The notes beneath the pieces were generated by a model, which saw only the letters and a program-made list of their open reading frames with translations, ran no database searches and was not told the DNA's origin. From contig JAGQPF010000342.1 of assembly GCA_020426845.1 (NCBI GenBank), positions 1 through 64,000 of the forward strand: a stretch of 64,000 nt of DNA. Reading direction: 5' to 3'. Positions 35,418 through 45,355 of the stretch are shown here, piece by piece; positions within the stretch are counted from its first letter, which is position 1, and each line of letters begins with the position of its first letter. The stretch is from Planctomycetales bacterium. GTDB taxonomy: Bacteria > Planctomycetota > Planctomycetia > Pirellulales > Pirellulaceae. The position numbers and the translations under genes are program-made.

Positions 35418-36464
35418 ATGAATGAATCGACAGATCCCGGACTGGCACGCTATTCCCGCCAAATGCGGTTCGCTCCCCTGGGCGAGGCGGGCCAGCGTCG
35501 CTTGTCGCAAAGCACCGCGTTAATCTGCGGCTGCGGCGCACTCGGCAGCGTGTTGGCCAACACGCTCGCTCGCGCGGGTGTGGGTCGACTGCGAATCGTC
35601 GATCGCGACTTTCTGGAGCTCAATAATCTGCAACGACAGGTGCTCTACGACGAAGCCGACGTCGAGAGCGGACTGCCCAAGGCAATCGCCGCCCGGAATC
35701 GACTGAGACGCATCAATTCGCTCATCGAGGTCGACGCTCACGTGGCGGATGTGGATGCCGACAATCTGTCCGCCCTCGCCGCTGGCGTCGACATGATTCT
35801 CGATGGCACCGACAATTTCGAGACGCGTTTCTTGCTGAACGATTTCGCCGTGAAGAACGGAGTGCCGTGGGTGTATGGCGGCTGCATCGGAGCGGAAGGG
35901 CAGTCAATGACCATTCTGCCCGGCGAGACCGCCTGCCTCCGCTGTCTGATGCGCGACGCACCACCGCCGGGGGCCACCATGACATGCGACGCCGCCGGAA
36001 TCCTCGGCACCGCCATCAATGTCATTGCTTCGATCGAGGCCACGGAAGCGATCAAGGTGCTCTCGGGCAATCGTGAAGCCGTCAGCCGTGTGTTGACGAT
36101 CATTGATCTATGGGACAATCGAGTTCGACAGGTCAAATTGGATTCGCTGCGAGAACAACACGACTGCCCCACCTGCAATGGCCTAGAGTACCCTTGGCTC
36201 GACGGCCAGCGCGGCAGCCACACGGCGGTGCTCTGTGGACGCAACGCTGTCCAACTGAGTTTTCCCGAGCCGTCGGAGTTGTCGCTGGCTGCGCTGGCCG
36301 ACAAACTGGCGCATGTCGGTGAAGTGCGGCACAATCCGCATCTGTTGCGGCTGCTGGTCGACGATTATCAACTCACCATCTTTCCCGATGGAAGAGCGAT
36401 CATTGGCGGCACCGAGGATATCGCGGAGGCGAAGACGTTGTACGCCAAGTACATTGGAGCATGA
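35418..36464 (+). CDS. ThiF/MoeB/HesA family E1-like adenylyltransferase
   Basis: The 348-residue protein has the nucleotide-binding GCGALGS (38-44), DRDFLELNNLQRQ, DGTDNFETRFLLND and two CxxC pairs (CLRC and CPTC) that bind zinc. Such enzymes adenylate the C-terminal Gly of ThiS or MoaD for sulfur transfer. The C-terminal ~80 residues end in a segment (QLTIFPDGRAIIGGTED) found in MoeB/ThiF proteins of this phylum. ThiS/MoaD partners are not nearby. Confidence 0.85.
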   Translation: MNESTDPGLARYSRQMRFAPLGEAGQRRLSQSTALICGCGALGSVLANTLARAGVGRLRIVDRDFLELNNLQRQVLYDEADVESGLPKAIAARNRLRRINSLIEVDAHVADVDADNLSALAAGVDMILDGTDNFETRFLLNDFAVKNGVPWVYGGCIGAEGQSMTILPGETACLRCLMRDAPPPGATMTCDAAGILGTAINVIASIEATEAIKVLSGNREAVSRVLTIIDLWDNRVRQVKLDSLREQHDCPTCNGLEYPWLDGQRGSHTAVLCGRNAVQLSFPEPSELSLAALADKLAHVGEVRHNPHLLRLLVDDYQLTIFPDGRAIIGGTEDIAEAKTLYAKYIGA

Positions 36465-36606
36465 GAATGACGCGTCGACGAACGGAACCGGCTGACGTCC
36501 TTCGGGAGACTTGTGCGACGAGGCACATGGGCCATCCCTCGCTCATGCTGCGGGTTTCCTGTGCAGTCGTTTGGGCTCGTGTTTGATGACTTTCGGGAGA
36601 CCAGTG

Positions 36607-38532
36607 ATGCTCGAACGGCTGCGGTTGATCGATTGGTCAGCCTACACCCATGCCTACGGGGCCGCCGACGATGTGCCGGACTTGATCACTGCCTTGACGT
36701 CCCCCAACCCCAAGGATTGGGTCGCGGCAATCGACAGCCTTCACTGGACCATCTATCACCAAGGCGCGGTCTACGACAGCACGGCGATCGCTGTCCCGTT
36801 CTTGATTGAATTGTTGCACGAGCCCTCGGTGCGCTGCCGAGGGCGCATCATGGAGTTGCTCGCGCATATCGCCACGGGCCAATCGCCCCTCGAACTGACA
36901 TCGTTCATCCTCGGAAACGAGGAGGAGGACGCGGAGCTCCACGATGAGGACGAGCAGCTGCAGCTGGAGGAGGAGCGACGGTGGGCGGCCGCATCTCGCG
37001 AGGCGGTCTGGATGGGCTGGCCCACGTATCTCGAATTAGGCGCCGACCTGGACAAGCGGCTGCGGATTGCTTCGCCCTATTTGTTGGGACAGCTGGCGAC
37101 GCTGGACATCGAATCCTTGCCGGACCCCACCGACGGCGCCCGCAAGCCCTGCTGCGAAATTCCGATGCTGCTCGCCTCTCGCCTGGAAAACGAGCCGAAT
37201 GACCTCGTCGCGGTCAGCTTGATCTTTGGACTCGAGTCGTGGGCGCACTACTGCCCGCAATACGAGAACGTGTTGCAAGAGCATGTGGAGTCCGCGAATG
37301 CATCGCCCCCGGCCCGGCTGGCCGCGGCCATGTGCACTTGCTGCCTGCCGTCCGGTCCAACGCCGGTCGCCATGGACTTGATGTTGGAGAGCCTCGCTCG
37401 AATTGAGGAGTGCTCGTGCTGGTTTGAATCGGACGAGCAATGCATCGAGGAGAAGTTTAATCCGTCGCGCGCCATGCTGATCGACTACTCGCCTTGCGAG
37501 CAGCCCGAGGCGTCCCGGCATCTCAACGCCGACGAGGATTTTGTGCTGCCGTGGCTCGAGGACGGCCTGCTGCAGGAGATTCTGGATCGCTTCACCATCA
37601 TGGATGCGCCGGCGCCCGCGAGGCTGAATCAACTGTTGATCGAGCACCTTCGACACGCCAATCAGTACACGCTGGAAACTTACGCGGAGGCGATTCGTCG
37701 GTTCGTGATGTACGGCGATCCGCTGACTTGCTCGATGACCGCGGTTCAGCTCAGTGACGACCAACGAGCTGTCATCGCCCACCTGTTTCACGACGCGTCC
37801 TACTGGGCAACCAATGTTGGCAATGTCGAGCTGGCGTTCGACGCCATGGGCGTGCCCTATTGCCGCGGCACACTGGGCTCCTGGCTGGGAGAGCCTGCGG
37901 AAGTCACCTGTCCGCGGAAAGCCGCCGCGATGCTCGAACAAGTGTTGCGTGCCGAGTGGCTCCATTGCGAGCCGGAAGCCGAGGTCGGGGAGGACACGCG
38001 CGAGCAACTGGACACGCTGATTCTAGCTCACGTCGGCTCCGACGCATTCATGCCGTTGCTGCACCAATTCCCGAATCTGCAAGTGTTGGAGATTGGCCCG
38101 TTTACGACCGACGCCGGCCTTCAACAGCTGCCCACACTGCCGTTGACCGATCTCACATTGGACGTGCGGATTGGCGACGCGGGCGTCAAGGAGCTGCTGC
38201 GATTCCCCCGGCTCAGGTCGCTAAACACCTTTGGCGCCAAGCTGACCGACGCCGCTCTCGAAACGATCGGGCAGTTGCGGCATTTGGAGTCGCTCTATCT
38301 CTCGGGACACCTGACCTTGGCCGGCCTCCACGCCTTGTTGCCACTGCAATCCTTGACCGAGCTCTCGCTGCCAAGGATGGATCTGTCGCTGGCAGTGATC
38401 CCGATCCTGCAGCAATTGCCATCGCTGAACACGCTATCGTTACACGGGCAATGCTTCAACGAGGACGAGCGGCGGCGCGTGAAGCTGGAGCTGCCGGCAT
38501 GCCACATCTGGTTCAATCACTGCGATCTGTGA
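36607..38532 (+). CDS. HEAT-repeat and leucine-rich-repeat protein
   Basis: The 641-residue protein starts MLERLRLIDWSAYTHAYGAA, followed by HEAT-like helical pairs (~20-210) with a Glu/Asp-rich insert (~100-125). A middle helical part follows, and from ~510 there are leucine-rich repeats of the type LPTLPLTDLTLDVRIGDAGV. The N-terminal part resembles HEAT proteins used as scaffolds in planctomycetes. No catalytic motif seen. Upstream starts at 36511 or 36586 are possible but less likely. Confidence 0.65.
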   Translation: MLERLRLIDWSAYTHAYGAADDVPDLITALTSPNPKDWVAAIDSLHWTIYHQGAVYDSTAIAVPFLIELLHEPSVRCRGRIMELLAHIATGQSPLELTSFILGNEEEDAELHDEDEQLQLEEERRWAAASREAVWMGWPTYLELGADLDKRLRIASPYLLGQLATLDIESLPDPTDGARKPCCEIPMLLASRLENEPNDLVAVSLIFGLESWAHYCPQYENVLQEHVESANASPPARLAAAMCTCCLPSGPTPVAMDLMLESLARIEECSCWFESDEQCIEEKFNPSRAMLIDYSPCEQPEASRHLNADEDFVLPWLEDGLLQEILDRFTIMDAPAPARLNQLLIEHLRHANQYTLETYAEAIRRFVMYGDPLTCSMTAVQLSDDQRAVIAHLFHDASYWATNVGNVELAFDAMGVPYCRGTLGSWLGEPAEVTCPRKAAAMLEQVLRAEWLHCEPEAEVGEDTREQLDTLILAHVGSDAFMPLLHQFPNLQVLEIGPFTTDAGLQQLPTLPLTDLTLDVRIGDAGVKELLRFPRLRSLNTFGAKLTDAALETIGQLRHLESLYLSGHLTLAGLHALLPLQSLTELSLPRMDLSLAVIPILQQLPSLNTLSLHGQCFNEDERRRVKLELPACHIWFNHCDL

Positions 38533-38574
38533 CGCCGACTCGCTGCCGAGTTTGCTGACTTGCCCTAGATTTTC

Positions 38575-39783
38575 TTAGAGGACATCGAGCGGCGCGTACT
38601 TGCCTTCGAGAAGCGGTTCGCTGGCCACTTTCAGCCACTTTTCAAGCACCGTGGCATAGAGCTGGCGAAAGTCGGTGTGATGTTTCAGATCGCCTTGCTG
38701 CAGGTCGGTGAGCGAGGGTTGCCGTCCGTGTATGCCGCCTTGGACCGGATCGCCGATCAGAAACGCGGGAGCGGCCGCGCCATGATCAGTGCCGGCGCTG
38801 GCGTTTTCCTGGACGCGGCGGCCGAACTCGCTGAAGCACATGAGCAAGACGCGATTCAGGCTCCCTTGCGACTCGAGATCGCGCAGAAACGCGTCCACGG
38901 CGCCGCTCCACTTGCGTAGCAGGCTCGCGTGCGCTCCCTCTTGCTCGGAGTGCGTGTCAAATCCGTCCAGGGTCAGGTAGTACACCTTGGTGCCCATGCC
39001 GGCGCTGATCAGCTTGGCGACCGTCCGCAATTTTTCGCCAAGCGCCGTTTCCGGATAAACCGCGGTTGAGCGATAGCGCTCGGCTGCCTCGCGCACGCGG
39101 CGACTCGTCTCCAGCGCCGATACGGCGTTGGTTTTGACAAACGACAACAGCGAGTCGTCGCTGTCGCCGGCGGCGCTGTCGCGAACCAGCTGAGTCACCT
39201 GCTCACGACTGCGGAGTTGGAAGTTATCCAGCTGTCCGATCGACGGGGCCGCCATCCGCTCCGCGGCCAAAGCAAATGGCTGCTTCTCCTCGCCCAGATG
39301 GATGCCGGGCACGTCGCCTTGCTGGCTGCCGAGCTGATCGAAGCAACGCCCCAGCCAGCCAGTGGTGCGAGTTTGATCTTTGCGACGGCATGAGTGCCAG
39401 ATGTCCATCGACTCGAAGTGAGAACGATTGGGATTGTCGTAGCCGATGCCCTGCACCACGGCGACTCGGCCGGCTTCAAACTGAGCCGCCAGACCGGTCA
39501 TGGCGGGGTGCATGCCATGGTCATCGGTGAGCCGCAATGTCCGCGCCTCGGGAATCGCCAGTTGCGGCCGCTGTTTGTAATACTCCTGGTCGCGAAACGG
39601 CACGATGGTGTTCAGGCCATCGTTCCCGCCCGACAACTGCAACACGACGAGAATCCTGCCGTCATCGTTGGCCTCGGCTGCGCGAGCGGCTTGTCGCAGC
39701 AATGCCGGTCCGGACAAGGAAGCGATGGCGGTCGCTCCCATGGCGCCGCGGAGAAACTGCCGGCGTTGAAAGTGGAGGCTCAT
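38575..39783 (-). CDS. DUF1501 domain protein with Tat signal
   Basis: The 402-residue protein has a twin-arginine signal (QRRQFLRGAMG), then VVLQLSGGNDGLNTIVP, the opening signature of DUF1501, SHFESMDIWHS, and GTDHGAAAPAFLIG near the C-terminus. The family has an alkaline phosphatase/sulfatase-like fold and is exported folded. It follows the DUF1800 gene by 57 bases; the two are almost always paired in planctomycetes. Function unknown. Confidence 0.9.
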   Translation of the reverse strand: MSLHFQRRQFLRGAMGATAIASLSGPALLRQAARAAEANDDGRILVVLQLSGGNDGLNTIVPFRDQEYYKQRPQLAIPEARTLRLTDDHGMHPAMTGLAAQFEAGRVAVVQGIGYDNPNRSHFESMDIWHSCRRKDQTRTTGWLGRCFDQLGSQQGDVPGIHLGEEKQPFALAAERMAAPSIGQLDNFQLRSREQVTQLVRDSAAGDSDDSLLSFVKTNAVSALETSRRVREAAERYRSTAVYPETALGEKLRTVAKLISAGMGTKVYYLTLDGFDTHSEQEGAHASLLRKWSGAVDAFLRDLESQGSLNRVLLMCFSEFGRRVQENASAGTDHGAAAPAFLIGDPVQGGIHGRQPSLTDLQQGDLKHHTDFRQLYATVLEKWLKVASEPLLEGKYAPLDVL

Positions 39784-39840
39784 GCTGGTCTGTTCCTTGA
39801 AATGGTTGACGCAACAATCGGCATAACCGGGCTGTCCGGG

Positions 39841-41187
39841 TTAGCCGAGTTGACATTGAGGCGTGGAGGCGATGCCGTGCAGCAAGCTTCGCAGCGACTT
39901 GTCGCCGAGATTGTCCGCCAAGCTGGCGAATCGCTCGCGCAGCGACTCGGTGGCTGGCGTGGCGAGCAACAGGACGTCGATCATTTCTGCCGCTTGGTCA
40001 ACGCTCGATATATCGTGCTGTTTGGCCCAATCGTCGAGCCCGCCGTCGGAAAACTGTGCCTTGAGCGAAATGTCGCGAGCCAGATTGGCGCGCCCCAGCA
40101 AGGTCGATGTATTGATCCAAGTCCGGCCACCGTCCCAGCCCTTCACGTTGGGGGGAAAATACAAGCCCTGCCCCACATCTCTCGCTTGCTTGGCTAGCTC
40201 GACCACGTTGGCCGCGGCTGAGAAGGGACGCAGCATGCCGACCACGAGCTCAATCGGCGAGCGGATTTTGCGAGCAACGGCATGCTCCGAGAAGAACAAG
40301 TTGGACCGCAAGATCCGCTCGACCAGCGGCGCCACGTGCAGGTTGGCATCGCGGAAAGTCTTGGCCAACGGCGCCAATAGCCGGGCATCGGCGGCAGGCT
40401 CGTCCATCACGAGGTATCGCACCAGCTTGCCCGCGATAAACTGCTCGACATGCGGCTGATCGAGCACAATGTTGACAGCCTGCTCGCCCGAAAAGGCTCC
40501 GCGTTGTCCCAGCAACTGCTTCTCGCCATCATCGTGCTGATATGGATTGAACTTGTACTGCCGCCGCTTGACGCCCCATCCGGTGAAGCATCTCGCCAGC
40601 TCGAGCACGTCCGTCTCGGTGTAGTTGCCTTCGCCCAAGCAGAACAGCTCCATCAGCTCGCGGGCGTAGTTTTCATTGGGGTGTGATTTGCGATTCGTCG
40701 CCGAGTCCAGATAGATCAGCATCGCCGGATCGCGAGAGATCTCCCGTGCGAGCTCGCCGAAGTCGCCCAGCGCATGAGTTCGCAGCAGGTCGTTCTGGCG
40801 CTGCATCAGCTGCACGTCCTGCACCTTCTCGTCGCCGCTGGCGAAATGTCCGTGCCAGAACAACGTCAGTTTCTCGCGAGCCTGCGCCGGAGAATGCAGC
40901 ATGCGATGCAGCCACGCTCCGGCGGCCATCTGAATCGAGTTGCCGGCCACGGCGGCCGCCCGCAGTTGCTCGGCCTCGAGCGCTTGCTGGTGATCCTCAG
41001 TCGCTTCCAGCAGGCGGCTGACCGACTCGGCGGGACCGACCTCCACCGATGCTCGCAACTGCTCCAGCGTCGCGCCGAAGCCGGCTCGGCGGTGGAGGTG
41101 CGCGGCGAGTCGCAGATCATACGGGCGCTCGCTGCTCGGCTCATAAGGGGCCCAGGCCCAATCGGGATTGACGTCGAGGTGTGGCAT
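39841..41187 (-). CDS. DUF1800 domain protein
   Basis: The 448-residue protein shows AAHLHRRAGFGAT, LTLFWHGHFAS, NENYARELMELFCLGEGNYTE and PPNVKGWDGGRTWIN, all DUF1800 signatures. There is no evident signal peptide. It is probably cotranscribed with DUF1501. ATG 41187 fits the family's typical beginning better than 41238. Confidence 0.88.
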   Translation of the reverse strand: MPHLDVNPDWAWAPYEPSSERPYDLRLAAHLHRRAGFGATLEQLRASVEVGPAESVSRLLEATEDHQQALEAEQLRAAAVAGNSIQMAAGAWLHRMLHSPAQAREKLTLFWHGHFASGDEKVQDVQLMQRQNDLLRTHALGDFGELAREISRDPAMLIYLDSATNRKSHPNENYARELMELFCLGEGNYTETDVLELARCFTGWGVKRRQYKFNPYQHDDGEKQLLGQRGAFSGEQAVNIVLDQPHVEQFIAGKLVRYLVMDEPAADARLLAPLAKTFRDANLHVAPLVERILRSNLFFSEHAVARKIRSPIELVVGMLRPFSAAANVVELAKQARDVGQGLYFPPNVKGWDGGRTWINTSTLLGRANLARDISLKAQFSDGGLDDWAKQHDISSVDQAAEMIDVLLLATPATESLRERFASLADNLGDKSLRSLLHGIASTPQCQLG

Positions 41188-41287
41188 CGGCGTTCCTGAC
41201 GTAAGACGCGTGTATGCGCGGGGAAAAGCAGGTTTCAAGGCGAAGGGAAAGACAATTCCCCACGGCGATTCGGCTTGCGTTAACTGG

Positions 41288-43075
41288 TCACTCGTTTGCG
41301 GGAGCGAATTCGACTTCCAGTGTCAGCTCAAGTTTCGACACGGCATCCGCTGGGCTGGTGGACAACGACAGCTCCACAGATCGCAACATATCGGCGACGT
41401 CCAAGATGGAGTCGATCGTTCGCTCGGCATCCTTGCGAGTGTTGCCCTCCAGCATGTTTTGCGCGATCAGTTGTCCACGGTTGTCCTCCAATGCCTTGCG
41501 TGCCGCGACGGCGCTGAGCGTGGCGAGCGTGTTCGGCGTCTCGGCGCCGTTGGCAGGCGATTGGATCAGCTTCTTCGCCAGCTCCACGGAGCTGCTGATC
41601 ACGACTCGCTCGCCGGCAAAGGCGATGCAGGGGGAGAAATTGAAGAAGATGCGGGCCGTCTCCGACTTGGCTTCGGTGGGCTCAGGCACGTAGTTGGCGG
41701 TATACAGCTTGGCATCGCCCACGGCCTCGATGTCCATGTCCAGCTGCGGGTTCCCTTGCTGCGCGCCGACGATGTTCAAGAAACCAATCAGGCTCTGGTA
41801 CGTTCGCCGCAGGTCGGGCTGCATCTTCACGGGATCGCGCAACAGTCCCACTAACGCGAACCCCGGCAGCCGCAGCGCGGGCCGAGGCAGTTGCTCGAAG
41901 GCCTGGCGGCCGACGACAAACTGCACTTGGGGCTTGAGACTGCCGAGGATGTCCTCGCCAAAGTCGCGGCCGCCGAACAGGGTGGTCAGGTTGCTGTCGG
42001 CCTCGGTGAGCGAGTCGACCATCTTGGGGGAGAACAGATCGTCGGCCTGCATCCACATCCGGCCGATCTCGCGGTAGGCCGTGAGTGACAGAATCTGGTC
42101 ATTGACTTGGGCCAGCAACTTGCCCTGCCCGCGGCTGTCGGCGCCGAAGAAGTGACGTCTCGGCTCGGGGACCCATTGATCGCGATGCGGCGCGGCGACG
42201 GACAACTTCACACCCTCAGGCGCCGCCTCGAGCCGTGCGGCGAGAAAGTCGGTGTGTTGTAGCGTGGTCAGGACGCCTCCAAACAACAACTCGGCCGCCG
42301 GATTCTCCGCCTGGCCCTGAAACAGCTGTTTGGCGGCGCCCGCGTCACGCAGCTGCTTCAAATCGACATGCGCCCAGAGGCGAGTGGCCGGAGTCGTTTG
42401 CCGGTGGAGCGAGGCAAGGGTCGGGTGGTCTGCCAGCGATTCGCCGCCATCGCGGGAGCGATCGACGACCGACTTCACGGTCGTCAGTCGATTCGAGAAA
42501 GCGATCCAGCCGTCCCAAACCGCCAAACAGGCGCCGTCGGGCCCTTGGTGAATCGTGACGCCGCGATGTTCGCTTGACTTCCACGGCGTCGCGTTCTGTT
42601 TCGCCGCGAAGTTGGCCCAATTCAGCAGCTGTTGCTCGGTCTGAGCGGCAAACTCGGGCTCAGCCGCGCGGGCGAGCAGGCAGGCTGATTGCTGCTTGGC
42701 ATCAAACGCCAGATGCACGCCGCCCCCCACCAGCCCCTCGATGGCTGCCGGCCAGCGGCGCCCCAATTGAGTTTGCGCCAAGGCGACGGCGCCCTGAAAT
42801 TTGCGATATCCCTCACTGTCCACGGCGGCTCGATAGCCCGGCAACGCTTCGACGCGGGCTCGCAGCGGGTGCTTCAGGACGTACTCCAACAACTCGCCGG
42901 GCGCGGGGGCAACCACATACGCCAGCGGTTTCGGAGGGAGTAGCTTCCATGCCTCGGGCGCCGCAGCGGCGCCGACTTGCGACCAGACTGGGAGAGGGAC
43001 CAGAAAGGGCGCCGCCACAAACACGGCGGAAAGCAAGCATGAACATCGGGAGACGCTTGGGAAGGGACGGGCCAT
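41288..43075 (-). CDS. Exported protein of unknown function
   Basis: The 595-residue protein has a signal peptide (LLSAVFVAAPFLVPLPVWSQV). The mature part looks like the DUF3352-type exported proteins of planctomycetes: alternating short beta stretches such as AFSNRLTTVKSVVDRSRDG and helical regions. No catalytic motif. It lies 100 bases upstream of the DUF1800 gene. Confidence 0.6.
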   Translation of the reverse strand: MARPFPSVSRCSCLLSAVFVAAPFLVPLPVWSQVGAAAAPEAWKLLPPKPLAYVVAPAPGELLEYVLKHPLRARVEALPGYRAAVDSEGYRKFQGAVALAQTQLGRRWPAAIEGLVGGGVHLAFDAKQQSACLLARAAEPEFAAQTEQQLLNWANFAAKQNATPWKSSEHRGVTIHQGPDGACLAVWDGWIAFSNRLTTVKSVVDRSRDGGESLADHPTLASLHRQTTPATRLWAHVDLKQLRDAGAAKQLFQGQAENPAAELLFGGVLTTLQHTDFLAARLEAAPEGVKLSVAAPHRDQWVPEPRRHFFGADSRGQGKLLAQVNDQILSLTAYREIGRMWMQADDLFSPKMVDSLTEADSNLTTLFGGRDFGEDILGSLKPQVQFVVGRQAFEQLPRPALRLPGFALVGLLRDPVKMQPDLRRTYQSLIGFLNIVGAQQGNPQLDMDIEAVGDAKLYTANYVPEPTEAKSETARIFFNFSPCIAFAGERVVISSSVELAKKLIQSPANGAETPNTLATLSAVAARKALEDNRGQLIAQNMLEGNTRKDAERTIDSILDVADMLRSVELSLSTSPADAVSKLELTLEVEFAPANE

Positions 43076-43127
43076 CGGCGACGCCTTGAGCAGAGATATG
43101 GGCGGGGACGTTCGTTGATACTCGCAC

Positions 43128-43156
43128 CGGTCAAGCCGTGTTTCAACCGTTATAAT
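43128..43156 (+). promoter_or_regulatory. Possible promoter for the YgiQ gene
   Basis: A perfect TATAAT is at 43151-43156, 62 bases before ATG 43219, in the gap between divergent genes. The -35 place has only weak matches (cggtca). By eye only. Confidence 0.3.
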
Positions 43157-43218
43157 TCTAAGGGAAGATTAAACCGTCCATCCGTTCCAATTCGCGCCCT
43201 CATTTCCCACGACGCTGC

Positions 43219-45348
43219 ATGTCACTGCCCATCTTGAATCAGCCGGCTCCCCGGATGAACCTGGGCCCCATCGATCCGCAGCGCCACTCGCGGCCCGATC
43301 CCCTGCCAATGACGATGGACGAGGCCCGTCAGCGAGGCTGGGACGAGCTGGATGTCGTGTTCGTGACGGGCGACGCCTACATCGACCACCCCAGTTTTGC
43401 GATGGCGATTTTGGGGCGCGTGCTCGAGGCGGCGGGCTTTCGCGTGGGGCTCGTCTCTCAGCCCAACTGGCACGACTGCGAGGACTGGCGCCGCTTTGGA
43501 CGGCCGCGTCTGTTCTTCGCCATCAGCGCGGGCAACATGGACTCGATGATCAATCACTACACCGCCAATCGAAAAGTTCGCAACAGCGACGCCTACTCGC
43601 CGGGAGGCCGCATCGGGCTGCGTCCCGATCGCGCAACGCTCGCATACTGCCAACGAGCGAGGCAGGCATACAAGGGCGTGCCGGTGATCGCGGGTGGCGT
43701 CGAGGCCTCGCTGCGCCGTCTGGCTCACTACGACTACTGGAGCGACAAGGTCAAACGCTCCATCCTGCTCGACAGCAAAGCCGACCTGGTCGCCTTCGGC
43801 ATGGGCGAGAACACCATCATCGAAATTGCCCAGCGGCTAGCGGCGGGAGAGTCTGTCCGCGACCTGCGGGACATGCGCGGGCTCGCCTATGCGCTGGGCG
43901 CGTCGGAAACTACGCCCGAGGATGCGTTGCAGCTGCCCACGTTCGAGGAGATCCGCGACGACAAGCTGGCGTTCTCCCGGGCGACGCGGATGTTTCACCA
44001 CGAGACGAATCCCTATAACGCTCGGCAACTTGTGCAAATGCACGACCGGCAAGCAGTGGTTTGCAATCCACCCCCGCTGCCGATTAGCCAGCAGGCCATG
44101 GATGCGATCTACAATCTGCCCTACACCCGACGGCCCCACCCCAGCTATACCGAGCCGATTCCGGCAAACGAGATCATCAAAGACTCGGTGACGATCATGC
44201 GAGGCTGTTTCGGCGGCTGCACATTCTGTTCAATCACCGCCCATCAAGGCCGCGTCATTCAGTCTCGCAGCAAGGAGTCCATCCTCCACGAGATCGAGCA
44301 ACTGAGCCGACGAGAGGATTTTAAAGGCGTTGTCAGCGACATCGGCGGACCGACGGCCAACATGTACCAGATGACTTGCACTCGCCCGGAAGTGGAGGCA
44401 GTTTGCCGCCGCCAGTCCTGCGTGCACCCAACGATCTGCAAACTGCTGGGCACCGACCACGGTCCGCTGATCGAACTGATGCGCGAGGCCCGCGACGTGG
44501 ACGGCGTCCGCAAAGTGCTGGTGGCGAGCGGCGTCCGCATGGATCTCGCGCAGCGGTCGCCCGAATACATGCGCGAACTGACGCGCCACCACGTCGGCGG
44601 CCTGCTGAAGGTGGCGCCGGAGCACGCCGATCCCGAGGTGCTCAACAAGATGCGCAAGCCGAGCATCGACGACTTCCGTGAGTTCACGGACAAGTTTATG
44701 GAAGAGTCGCGTCAAGCCGGCAAGACGCAGCACATCGTGCCATATTTCATCGCCAGCCATCCCGGCTCGGATCTCGCAGCCATGATCGAGCTCGCGTTGT
44801 TCCTGAAACGCAACGGCTACGAGCCGGATCAGGTGCAGGACTTTATTCCGGCGCCGATGGACGTCGCCACATCGATGTACTACACCGGGCTCGACCCGTT
44901 CACCAACGAGGAAGTGTTCGTGGCCCGCGGCCTGCGGGACCGCAAGCTGCAACGCGCGTTGATGCAATTCTTCAAGCCGGAGAATTACTTCGAGGTGCGG
45001 GAGGCGTTGCAGAAAGCAGGCCGACAGGACTTGATCGGCGACGGATGCGACGCGTTGATTCCGGCGCGGGCGCCCGCCGAGGCGCTGCGACAACGTCGCG
45101 ATCAGGCGAATCGAGCGATCCGCGGCGGCGATGCCAAAAGCAAAACTCGAGGGAAAAAGAGCAAGTCACGGGGGAATGTCGGCGGCCGCGCCGGCAATCA
45201 AGGATACGGCGCGAGCGGAACCGAGAATCAGTCGGAATCTCGGAGCGGCGGCGAGCGACGCGAGTCGCGCTACGAGGCAGGCCAGGGCTATCGCCCCGAC
45301 CGCAAGACGCAACGCAAAAAGTCGTCGAAGCGCCGGCGGGACTCGTGA
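43219..45348 (+). CDS. YgiQ family radical SAM protein
   Basis: The 709-residue protein has the radical SAM cysteines C330-x3-C334-x2-C337 in GCFGGCTFCS, and the N-terminal RGWDELDVVFVTGDAYIDHP signature of YgiQ. KVAPEHADPEVLNKM is also a family mark. The last ~85 residues are Lys/Arg/Gly-rich and disordered, a common tail in this family. The natural substrate of YgiQ proteins is not known. The gene ends 7 bases from the stop of a convergent gene. Confidence 0.92.
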   Translation: MSLPILNQPAPRMNLGPIDPQRHSRPDPLPMTMDEARQRGWDELDVVFVTGDAYIDHPSFAMAILGRVLEAAGFRVGLVSQPNWHDCEDWRRFGRPRLFFAISAGNMDSMINHYTANRKVRNSDAYSPGGRIGLRPDRATLAYCQRARQAYKGVPVIAGGVEASLRRLAHYDYWSDKVKRSILLDSKADLVAFGMGENTIIEIAQRLAAGESVRDLRDMRGLAYALGASETTPEDALQLPTFEEIRDDKLAFSRATRMFHHETNPYNARQLVQMHDRQAVVCNPPPLPISQQAMDAIYNLPYTRRPHPSYTEPIPANEIIKDSVTIMRGCFGGCTFCSITAHQGRVIQSRSKESILHEIEQLSRREDFKGVVSDIGGPTANMYQMTCTRPEVEAVCRRQSCVHPTICKLLGTDHGPLIELMREARDVDGVRKVLVASGVRMDLAQRSPEYMRELTRHHVGGLLKVAPEHADPEVLNKMRKPSIDDFREFTDKFMEESRQAGKTQHIVPYFIASHPGSDLAAMIELALFLKRNGYEPDQVQDFIPAPMDVATSMYYTGLDPFTNEEVFVARGLRDRKLQRALMQFFKPENYFEVREALQKAGRQDLIGDGCDALIPARAPAEALRQRRDQANRAIRGGDAKSKTRGKKSKSRGNVGGRAGNQGYGASGTENQSESRSGGERRESRYEAGQGYRPDRKTQRKKSSKRRRDS

Positions 45349-45355
45349 GCCGCGA